NCBI GenBank assembly: GCA_027012045.1
Contig: JALUZI010000052.1
Location: forward strand, 1 to 12,725
Direction of reading: 5' to 3'
From: Desulfurococcales archaeon
Lineage (GTDB): Archaea > Thermoproteota > Thermoprotei_A > Sulfolobales > Acidilobaceae
DNA length: 12,725 nt
Under the pieces are notes generated by a model. It was not told where the DNA came from, made no database searches, and saw nothing but the letters and a program-made list of their open reading frames with translations. The position numbers and the translations under genes are program-made. Shown here one piece after another: positions 6,270-12,725 of this stretch (position 1 is its first letter; each line of letters opens with the position of its first letter).

Positions 6270-9200
6270 ATGGGAGCCGCCGGCTTCATAGCGCGAAGAC
6301 CGCTCGTAGTAATAGCAATCTGGATCATAGTAGCGGCAGCATCAGCCCCCCTGTTCATGAAACTCAACAACGTCCTAGTAACACAGGAGCAAGGGCTCCT
6401 CCCTCCTAACACTGAGAGCCAGATAGCGGCAAAGCTAGTAAAGAACATAACAGGAAGCACAGGAGAGGACTATGCTATTCTACTAGTAGACAACGTTAAT
6501 GTATCGTCTCCCGATACAGCGCTAAAAATAGCTGAGTGGTATGGAGCGGATAAAAGCCAGCTCTCCCAGTACGCGGAGAAAACAAGCGGGTACCCAGTTA
6601 TAATATACCAAGCCTACCAGAAGATAATGAATCAGACGTCAGTAGGGTTTGACAGGACTCTAGAATCAGTCAACCAGAGCATCAAGGCGGCACTAGCTGT
6701 CAACGAGACTATTAGCAAGTCCATGGAGATAAACTTCATGCTACTCAACAAGACCCGTGAAACAAGGGGCCAGCTCATAAACGCTGACAAGGCCTACGTC
6801 CAGCTCTACAGCAAACTAGTCTCCCTGAGACATGGGTACATATCGCTTAACCAGACCGCTTACACGCTTTCATATCTATGGACAATTATACCTGAAACTT
6901 ATAGTCGAGTATGGTTCGACGTTAGCAGAGTCAACTACTTCATCCTCACAAATACGACAGCCTATCAAACCGGTAACCTGTCGAGAAGTGATATAATCCT
7001 AGTGGAGCAATTGACTAATAAGAGTAAGCTAGGCCCAGTTACCCCAGATAAAATAGTGGCGTACTACAGAATACTCCTCAACCTGACCAACGGGAATCCC
7101 AGCCTAATAGATTACAGGACAATATCCAAGGCCGCCTTCATGGTCACCGCTAAAACGTTGGAAAGCCAGGTAGGGCCAAGCGGAGAAAAGCTGGCCATGG
7201 GGATACTGAAAACCTACTCGGACGTGTGGACAGGACTACTAGAAAAGGCTAACATGACCAACCTACCATACCTCTACCGTGTCATGCCCCAAGACAATGT
7301 TTACTCGACAATCAAATCGCTAGAACCGAAAGCGAAGACTTACGCTATAACAGTATTCGCACCGGTCATGGCGGGGGAAATGGCCTCGAAAACCGGTATG
7401 AACGAAACGCTGCTCACATCATTCATAGAGAAAGCCAGCAGGCTAACCTACCCGCCGAGTAGAGGCACGGTCAACGACCTGGTTAAGAACCTCCTACTAC
7501 AGACGGCGAGAACAAGCGAGGAGAAACAGATGCTAGAGACGTTGATGCAGATAGTATCAACCCGCGAACCGACTCCGAGCGACGCCCTCTCCATCTTATC
7601 GAAGCAGATAAGCTCCCAGGCTGGAGCAGAGGTTGGTAAGGCGTTGACGCTCATACTCGGTAAATACGATCCCAGCGCGGAGGGGGTTCTAGTAAAGGAT
7701 AACGTTAAACTGGCAGATGCGACGGCTGAGCTTATAGCCTCTATGAGCCCGCCCCAGCTGAGGGCTGTGCTAAACGAGACCACAATATACAGCATAGTCT
7801 ACAAATACGCATACATACTAGGAGAAGCCAATAAGACCGAGAACGACCTCAATAAAACTGTGAACGAGAACCTACATATCATACTGAATGCCCTTGAAAA
7901 ACAAGTTCTAGCCAAGATCCCCAAGGAAGCAAGAGGATTCATGGCCGAGTTATTCGAGAAAACCGATGCCTCCCCCCTCGAAAAACAAGACATACCGACG
8001 CTTCTGACGCCCATACTGGTTAAACAAGCTTTACAGATGAGTAATAATACCAGAATGCCTGCTGAAGCGATTGAGAAAACTATACAGGAGGCTTTCAACG
8101 TAATATACTACCACAATGAGACCCGGAGCCAGGCTATAAACAAGCTGTCAACGGATACTTTCTACACTATCTATCCTAGAATCGTGGAACAACTCAAAGG
8201 CTATGCCGTGACAGGAGACCTAATGGCTTTCATAGTAATGTTCAAGCCGTACGCCCAGCCGAGCGAGGAGGATCCAACATACTATTACCAGGCCATGAAT
8301 TACACATCAATAGTCAACAATACACTGAGAAACTACGTAGCGGGCTATAAGCTATACCTTACAGGGTCGGGAATAATCAACTATGAGACGCACAAGCTCA
8401 CCAGTCAAGATATGAAGAGGGTTGACATGCTGAGCAACACGATGGTAGTCATATTCCTCTTCCTAGTCCTAGAGAGCCTTGCAGCGGTCATACTCCCCTT
8501 CATAGGCATTCTAGTAGCGATACTGGTAGCGGGAGCCCTGGCATACCTGATTGTAACAGGTGGAATAGTAGACCTATCGTCCTGGGCCAGAGTGGTAATG
8601 ATGACCACGAGCCTCGGGCTGGGAGCAGACTACGCCGGATTCCTCTCATACCGGTTCAGAGAGGAATACCACAACACGAAAGACGCGAAAACAGCTGCTG
8701 AAAGAGCCCTCTCGAGAACATACGCCGCAATACTCACGAGCGCTACCACGGCCATAATAGGATTCGGTAGCCTGTCACTAGCTCATGACTTCCCGTTCTT
8801 ACTAAGCTTCGGAGTAGCCATACCATTAGCCATATTCGTAACAATGCTAGCAGGACTAACACTCGTTCCCGCACTCCTCTCACTACTAGGAGGACACAGC
8901 AAGTTCTGGTGGCCGAAGACTCCTGAGAAGCTAAGCGTGCGGAGCAAGAGCTGGCTAGGCGAGAAAGTAGTCAAGTACGCTAAAGTAATAGTCCTCATCT
9001 GGATAATCATATCGATACCGTCAGCATACGCCTACGCCACCTTCAAGGGAAGCCATAACATGCAGGTCTTCCTACCCGAGAACAGCGACGCCGTCAAGAA
9101 CTTCAATATGGTAGCCGAGAGGTTTGGCGCTGGAATAGTATATCAAACATATGTAGTCGTAGAACTCAAAGAGCCGTGGAACACCACGGCCGGGCTATCC

Positions 9201-10022
9201 GCTCTAAAGCACATAGAGGAACTTGTGAAAAGTAAAGATTACGTGTCAGGCATATCGGGACCACTTGAATATGTGAACTACACTAAAGCAATGGGTTCCA
9301 CTGAAAGGAATCCCTACGTTTCAAGTGATGGAAGAACAGTGTATCTGAACATTTACATAAAAGACAACCCGCTAAGCAACAAGGGGATCAGCGATATCAA
9401 GGATCTAAGGGAGACTCTCCACAGAGAAGCAGTAGGCAACGGTGTCGAGAAGCTCTACGTAGGCGGAATGGCGGCATCAATGCTGGAGATGGAGACACTG
9501 CTCAACGACAGGTTCTACCACCGCGTACTGCCAGTAGCGGTTACCCTGATGATAATCGCCTTCGCAATAGCGTTTAACAGCATAGTAGCTGCGCTTGCCG
9601 CTATAACAGTAATAATAACATCCGCTATGATCGCCATCGCGTCAACTGAACTGTTGTTCCAGGACATGATAGGTAAGCCTGTGCTCTGGTTCCTGCCTAT
9701 AATGGTGCTGACAGCAATACTCGGAGTGGGCATGGACTACAACAGCTTCTATCTGAGCAGGGCACGGGAAGAGTGCTTCAAGGAGTGTAGCGACAAGAGC
9801 ATAGTACTCGCGACTGCCAGAGTTGGACTGCTAGTGTTCGGGCTATCCCTTATACTGGGCAGCGCGTATCTGTCCATGATGTCGTCCAGCACGTGGGGGA
9901 TGAGGGAGCTCGGCTTCACCATGGGTGCGGGTGTACTGCTAGCGGGAGCAATGGCTAGCTACCTGGTGAATCCATCTATAATAGCCCTCCTCAAAGACAA
10001 GATGTGGAGGAAGATAAGGTGA
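6270..10022 (+). CDS. RND superfamily exporter, MMPL/archaeal type, with very large first external loop
   Basis: A proton-driven membrane exporter of 1250 residues. TM1 is at about 11-29; TM2-6 at about 722-872; TM7 at about 904-922; TM8-12 at about 1085-1238, giving the duplicated 6+6 layout. Both halves keep the Asp-Tyr pair in TM4/TM10 (D787-Y788 in GLGADYAG; D1156-Y1157 in GVGMDYNS) that forms the proton relay in MmpL3. The external loops are very unequal: about 690 residues (31-720) against about 160 (923-1084). Within the first loop the porter-like strands lie at about 60-90 and 640-700, with a mostly helical insert between. All 22 N-x-S/T sequons lie in these loops. The ATG start follows AAGGTGGT at good spacing. 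Transported compound unknown; lipid or drug export is typical of the family. The PadR gene follows 6 bases after the stop. Confidence 0.88.
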   Translation: MGAAGFIARRPLVVIAIWIIVAAASAPLFMKLNNVLVTQEQGLLPPNTESQIAAKLVKNITGSTGEDYAILLVDNVNVSSPDTALKIAEWYGADKSQLSQYAEKTSGYPVIIYQAYQKIMNQTSVGFDRTLESVNQSIKAALAVNETISKSMEINFMLLNKTRETRGQLINADKAYVQLYSKLVSLRHGYISLNQTAYTLSYLWTIIPETYSRVWFDVSRVNYFILTNTTAYQTGNLSRSDIILVEQLTNKSKLGPVTPDKIVAYYRILLNLTNGNPSLIDYRTISKAAFMVTAKTLESQVGPSGEKLAMGILKTYSDVWTGLLEKANMTNLPYLYRVMPQDNVYSTIKSLEPKAKTYAITVFAPVMAGEMASKTGMNETLLTSFIEKASRLTYPPSRGTVNDLVKNLLLQTARTSEEKQMLETLMQIVSTREPTPSDALSILSKQISSQAGAEVGKALTLILGKYDPSAEGVLVKDNVKLADATAELIASMSPPQLRAVLNETTIYSIVYKYAYILGEANKTENDLNKTVNENLHIILNALEKQVLAKIPKEARGFMAELFEKTDASPLEKQDIPTLLTPILVKQALQMSNNTRMPAEAIEKTIQEAFNVIYYHNETRSQAINKLSTDTFYTIYPRIVEQLKGYAVTGDLMAFIVMFKPYAQPSEEDPTYYYQAMNYTSIVNNTLRNYVAGYKLYLTGSGIINYETHKLTSQDMKRVDMLSNTMVVIFLFLVLESLAAVILPFIGILVAILVAGALAYLIVTGGIVDLSSWARVVMMTTSLGLGADYAGFLSYRFREEYHNTKDAKTAAERALSRTYAAILTSATTAIIGFGSLSLAHDFPFLLSFGVAIPLAIFVTMLAGLTLVPALLSLLGGHSKFWWPKTPEKLSVRSKSWLGEKVVKYAKVIVLIWIIISIPSAYAYATFKGSHNMQVFLPENSDAVKNFNMVAERFGAGIVYQTYVVVELKEPWNTTAGLSALKHIEELVKSKDYVSGISGPLEYVNYTKAMGSTERNPYVSSDGRTVYLNIYIKDNPLSNKGISDIKDLRETLHREAVGNGVEKLYVGGMAASMLEMETLLNDRFYHRVLPVAVTLMIIAFAIAFNSIVAALAAITVIITSAMIAIASTELLFQDMIGKPVLWFLPIMVLTAILGVGMDYNSFYLSRAREECFKECSDKSIVLATARVGLLVFGLSLILGSAYLSMMSSSTWGMRELGFTMGAGVLLAGAMASYLVNPSIIALLKDKMWRKIR

Positions 10023-10028
10023 AGCTCC

Positions 10029-10529
10029 ATGGTGGAGGTGGCCTCTAAACCCTCTAACAACCCTTTTTACCTAAGGACTAGGTTCACGGTACTCTTATTA
10101 TTGGCTAATGGGGAAATGCATGGCTACCAGATAATAAAGTTCCTTAAAACCGTTAGACTAGGAGAGAGGAACCCTGGGCCGTCGACTATCTATCCTATAC
10201 TTCATAGGCTCGAGGAGGAAGGCCTCATCAAATCCGTGTCGGATAGTGGGAAGAGGAAGGCGTATAGAATAACCGAGAAAGGCATAGCTTTCCTTAAGTC
10301 TAGGATTAGAATTGCAAGAGAGTTCATGTCCTACTTCCAGGGAATACTAGACCTGGTCGAAGCGAAAATAGAGAACTACAGGCCCAGGAGAGCAGACTAC
10401 GAGAAACTGCTGGAAGAAGCCTACAGCTCCATGTTCCTCCTCTGCGAGCGTATAAAGAAAGCCCTCAGTGAAATCGAGAAAGAACTAACCAGTACCCGGG
10501 GGAGATATGTCACAGTCTCTTCAACATAG
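10029..10529 (+). CDS. PadR-family transcriptional repressor of the exporter operon
   Basis: A winged-helix DNA-binding protein of 166 residues. Residues about 17-88 hold the PadR wing-helix: MHGYQIIKFL (30-39), the recognition region PSTIYPILHRLEEEGLI (51-67) and the wing with KRKAYRITEKG (75-85). Residues 89-155 are charged helices, the usual PadR dimerisation part. PadR proteins typically repress efflux or detoxification genes and let go when a hydrophobic compound binds. Its ribosome binding site (AAGGTGA, 10016-10022) overlaps the exporter's last codons and stop, so the two are translated together. It probably controls its own operon through the palindrome at 6221-6239. The 3' end overlaps the convergent methyltransferase gene by 20 bp. 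Confidence 0.9.
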   Translation: MVEVASKPSNNPFYLRTRFTVLLLLANGEMHGYQIIKFLKTVRLGERNPGPSTIYPILHRLEEEGLIKSVSDSGKRKAYRITEKGIAFLKSRIRIAREFMSYFQGILDLVEAKIENYRPRRADYEKLLEEAYSSMFLLCERIKKALSEIEKELTSTRGRYVTVSST

Positions 10530-11427
10530 TACTATACCTAAACTTTCTCTCCTCACCCTCGTAAGCAGGCTTCCTGAGTATATACAATTTCTCATGTTTA
10601 ATCATGAGGAAGTCCCTGTCGAACCTCTCCCAGTAAACCTGCGTATCCTTTATCCGATGCTGTATCTTAACTATCTCCTCCATCAGGATAAACCCTTTCT
10701 CCAGTATTTTCTTCAACACATACATCGAGACCGGGACGTAGTGCCTCTTCTTCCGAGAGTCACCTAGGAGAATAGCGAAAACCCCGTTAGGCCTCAGTAC
10801 CCTGTAGGCCTCCCCTGCAACTGCACCTATGGCTTCAAGGTACCTCCTCAAGTTCCTCTCCATTGAGATATCGTTGGGAAGCCCGGAAGTGTACCTCAAA
10901 GTCCTCCAGTAAGGCGGGTGAGTAGCTACAAGATCGACTGAACCGCTCGCTAGCTCGGTTAGGTTCCTCGCGTCTCCCATGTATAGATGGACATCCTTGA
11001 GGAATTCAGCGGGATCATCGGGGTTAACGTGTTTGGCTAGACTATAGAGCCGGTGCCACGCCAATATGAGGGACTGCTTGTTGACATCTACGCCTATACA
11101 CTTCCTCCCAAGTAGAACTGCCTCTATACAAGTGGTTCCTGACCCTACCATGGGGTCAAGAACTATTGAACCCTCCTTTGTATAGGTCTCGATTAGTATC
11201 CTCGGTATTTGTGGAGGCCAGTTACCGCGGTAGTCGCTTCTATGGCTGCCCCACCTGCCTCGCCTGGGGAAACTCCAGACTGTGCCATATATGGTTCCCA
11301 GCTCGTCTCTCCTAGGCTCCAGCCTCGATATCCTTATAGGTTTAAGGGGTATAGACCTACCGCCTATCTCGACGGAATCCCGTTTACCCACATATTCCAA
11401 GTAGTCTTCAAGACTCACATTCTCCAA
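10510..11427 (-). CDS. DNA methyltransferase, N4-cytosine/N6-adenine type
   Basis: A SAM-dependent amino-methyltransferase of 305 residues, similar to the N-4/N-6 DNA methylase family (PF01555-like). Order of motifs: motif X region YRGNWPPQIPRILIETYT (66-83); SAM motif I LDPMVGSGTT (90-99) with the acidic end GVD (112-114); GDARNL (151-156) as motif III; catalytic motif IV ATHPPYW (168-174). The PPYW core fits N4-cytosine or N6-adenine methylation, but His before PPY is unusual (commonly S, T, D or N). There is little room for a target-recognition domain between III and IV, so recognition may lie near the C-terminus. No restriction gene is adjacent: it looks like an orphan methylase. RNA methylation cannot be excluded. 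The TTG start is reasonable given the TATA box at 11464-11470; a GTG three codons in (11418-11416) is an alternative. Confidence 0.8.
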   Translation of the reverse strand: MENVSLEDYLEYVGKRDSVEIGGRSIPLKPIRISRLEPRRDELGTIYGTVWSFPRRGRWGSHRSDYRGNWPPQIPRILIETYTKEGSIVLDPMVGSGTTCIEAVLLGRKCIGVDVNKQSLILAWHRLYSLAKHVNPDDPAEFLKDVHLYMGDARNLTELASGSVDLVATHPPYWRTLRYTSGLPNDISMERNLRRYLEAIGAVAGEAYRVLRPNGVFAILLGDSRKKRHYVPVSMYVLKKILEKGFILMEEIVKIQHRIKDTQVYWERFDRDFLMIKHEKLYILRKPAYEGEERKFRYSTMLKRL

Positions 11428-11463
11428 GAACAGCCCCGTTGACTTGGGACTATTGGATCATAG

Positions 11464-11470
11464 TATTTAA
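11464..11470 (-). promoter_or_regulatory. TATA box of the methyltransferase gene, perhaps shared with the divergent hydrolase operon
   Basis: TTAAATA on the minus strand, about 40 bases from the TTG at 11427; predicted start near 11441. The adjoining AT-rich bases up to 11478 (TATTTAACTAAATTT on the plus strand) are also about 40 bases from the hydrolase start at 11513, so one AT-rich core may serve both directions. Confidence 0.4.
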
Positions 11471-11512
11471 CTAAATTTCCACTAACAAATTAGGGATGAG
11501 AGGTGTCCTCTT

Positions 11513-12151
11513 TTGATCGACCAATGCGTTAAAGAGGAGGTTCTAGATACTGAGGAAGGTCCACTATATGTGAAACGCTCGGAACTGACAGGTCGTTCAA
11601 GCCTGATTCCAGTAGTATTGCTCCACGGGTTCAGCTTTACAAGTGATGTCTGGAGCGAAATAGGGCTACTCCAAGCTCTGTGTAAGAATGGTATACCCTT
11701 CGTTGCGCCGGACATGCCTTACGGGATGAAGGTTAAGCGGTCCTTTAGGTCAAGAGACCCCGGTAGAAATATAGAGGCTCTGGCTGAAGCTTTGAGAGCT
11801 GTTGAATTTAGCGATGTTTATATGGTCGGAGCTAGCCTGGGAGGCTATATAGCCCTCAGGTACACCGTTGCCAAGGACAGTGTCAGAGGGTTGACCTTAA
11901 TAGCTCCTGTAAATTCTCTGGAGGAAAGCATTTTATCTTACTTCAAGAGTAACCCGGTTCCCGTACAGGTTGTCTACGGGAGTAACGATACTATTGTCAG
12001 TAGGAGTGAGATGGAGGAGTTCGCAAGGCTTGTTGGTGGGGAATTAATAGTTTACGAGGGTGCTCCCCACCCAGCGTATCTCAAGTATCCTGAGAGGTTT
12101 ATTGCGGACGTGGTGAAGCATTATAATAGAGTTGTAAGTAGTGCAACTTAA
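11513..12151 (+). CDS. Alpha/beta hydrolase, resembling the ABHD14 group
   Basis: A small cytosolic serine hydrolase of 212 residues, without signal peptide. The catalytic triad is visible: Ser108 in the elbow GASLGG (106-111), Asp159 in YGSNDT (155-160) and His186 in GAPHPAYL (183-190). The oxyanion-hole segment LLHGFSF is at 36-42. The overall pattern (LLHGF-F-S--W, then APDMP, then A-HP-YL--P) resembles, from memory, the ABHD14B group, whose human member acts on acetylated lysine. That does not fix the substrate here. There is almost no cap domain, so the substrate pocket should be open. The TTG start follows GAGAGGTG (11498-11505) by 7 bases. The SufS-like gene begins 18 bases after its stop, so the two are probably one transcript. 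Confidence 0.82.
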   Translation: MIDQCVKEEVLDTEEGPLYVKRSELTGRSSLIPVVLLHGFSFTSDVWSEIGLLQALCKNGIPFVAPDMPYGMKVKRSFRSRDPGRNIEALAEALRAVEFSDVYMVGASLGGYIALRYTVAKDSVRGLTLIAPVNSLEESILSYFKSNPVPVQVVYGSNDTIVSRSEMEEFARLVGGELIVYEGAPHPAYLKYPERFIADVVKHYNRVVSSAT

Positions 12152-12169
12152 CATGGGGGTACAACAAAC

Positions 12170-12725
12170 ATGCTGGACGTGGCTAAAATAAGAAAAGACT
12201 TCCCAGAGCTGGACACAGGGGTTGTTTTCCTCGACAACGCTGCGAGCACACTGAAACCCACCAGTGTAACAAACGCCATGGCAGAATTCTCGTCGAAGCA
12301 CTACGCTAATGTTCACCGGGGGGCCTATAAACTCAGCATAGAAGCATCCCTAGCCTATGACAAAGCACGTGAGACCGTGGCTAAATTCATAAACGCGAAG
12401 CCGAGTGAGGTGATTTTCACCTACAACTCCACGGACAGCCTCAGGAGACTCGCCATAATATTATATGGGAACAAAATAATAACCCGGGGAGACGAGATCC
12501 TCCTAACCCAAGCGGAGCATCACAGCAACATTCTACCATGGGCTGGTATAGCAAAGGCAGCTGGGGCGAAACTGAGGTTTCTCCCTGTGGACGCTGAAGG
12601 GGTTCCGAGGTGGGATATGCTTGAAGAGTACATAACTGGGAAAACGAGGATAATCGCCTTCGGCCATGTATCGAATGTAACTGGGAGCGTAGCCCCTGTT
12701 AGGGACGTAGCTCGTAGAGCAAAAG
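12170..12725 (+). CDS. SufS-type cysteine desulfurase (class V aminotransferase fold), N-terminal part
   Basis: PLP enzyme that takes sulfur from cysteine for Fe-S cluster or other sulfur transfer. The window ends after 185 codons of an expected 400 or so, so the PLP-binding lysine and active cysteine are not visible. Group II (SufS/CsdA) signatures are clear: FLDNAASTLKP (20-30), ANVHRGAY (46-53), AEHHSNILPW (115-124) and HVSNVTGSVAPV (166-177). The segment that usually reads close to GTTEAINLVA is NSTDSLRRLA (86-95) here, a marked change near the cofactor phosphate site, so a related activity such as selenocysteine lyase or a diverged desulfurase is possible. The ATG start at 12170 has GGGGGT 9 bases before it. 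An ATG at 12153 is in another frame. Second gene after the hydrolase. Confidence 0.82.
   Translation, partial: MLDVAKIRKDFPELDTGVVFLDNAASTLKPTSVTNAMAEFSSKHYANVHRGAYKLSIEASLAYDKARETVAKFINAKPSEVIFTYNSTDSLRRLAIILYGNKIITRGDEILLTQAEHHSNILPWAGIAKAAGAKLRFLPVDAEGVPRWDMLEEYITGKTRIIAFGHVSNVTGSVAPVRDVARRAK

Noticed and set aside
6270..10022. Frameshift, intein or gene fusion as explanation for the pump's long loop
   Set aside because: The frame is continuous, with sequons and composition even across the loop; no intein splice motifs (Cys/Ser start with terminal His-Asn) were recognised.
10507..10767. Plus-strand open frame of 86 codons after the PadR gene
   Set aside because: Antisense to the methyltransferase 3' end, whose coding is supported by family motifs; its sequence looks like a shadow.
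1700..11427. Restriction-modification system formed by the nuclease and the methyltransferase
   Set aside because: They are over 8 kb apart, separated by unrelated operons, and the nuclease is membrane-anchored and of the resolvase-like family.
11471..11493. Near inverted repeat CTAAATTT ... AAATTAG upstream of the hydrolase
   Set aside because: One arm has an extra base and the region is simply AT-rich promoter DNA; too weak to call an operator.
1..12725. tRNA, rRNA, CRISPR array, insertion sequence or integrase
   Set aside because: Reading the intergenic stretches on both strands showed no cloverleaf, regularly spaced repeats, transposase motifs or attachment-site duplications; intergenic spaces are all short.

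Overview
The window looks like chromosome of a hyperthermophilic crenarchaeon (Thermoproteota), probably of the Desulfurococcales type. Several signs point there. Most recognisable genes start with TTG. Shine-Dalgarno sequences are of the GAGGTG/GGTGATC kind. TATA boxes lie where archaeal promoters put them. Ile is often ATA and Arg AGA/AGG. The gene families (archaeal permease, PF10107-type nuclease, MMPL/RND pump with PadR) also fit. The lineage is an inference; there is no rRNA or other phylogenetic marker here. I see no tRNA, rRNA, CRISPR array, insertion sequence or integrase, and no gene-free stretch over 300 bases.

Left part (1-2250): the tail of an unidentified gene may end at 77. It is followed by an amino-acid permease that carries a complete minimal nucleotidyltransferase domain at its C-terminus. 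Convergent with it, and overlapping it by 9 bp, is a small protein with an N-terminal membrane anchor, a coiled coil and a Holliday-junction-resolvase-like nuclease domain.

Centre-left (2250-6140): a divergent promoter region with a perfect inverted repeat leads to a two-gene operon, an NAD-dependent D-2-hydroxyacid dehydrogenase followed by a thiamine-diphosphate 2-oxoacid enzyme. Together they could oxidise a 2-hydroxy acid and then cleave or ligate the 2-oxo acid; the substrate is unknown. A T-run ends the operon. On the other strand is a DNA glycosylase of the HhH-GPD superfamily.

Centre-right (6140-10530): a 1250-residue proton-driven RND (MMPL-type) exporter is followed, at translational-coupling distance, by a PadR-family repressor. 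A perfect palindrome lies between the exporter's TATA box and its predicted transcription start, so a self-contained repressor/pump circuit is likely. The pump has a very large first external loop (about 690 residues), and all 22 of its N-glycosylation sequons lie in the two external loops.

Right part (10510-12725): an orphan DNA methyltransferase on the minus strand overlaps the PadR gene tail to tail by 20 bp. Divergent from it is an operon of an ABHD14-like alpha/beta hydrolase and a SufS-type cysteine desulfurase cut off by the window end. The most unusual items are the permease-nucleotidyltransferase fusion, the pump with its enlarged sequon-rich loop and palindromic operator, and the membrane-tethered nuclease.
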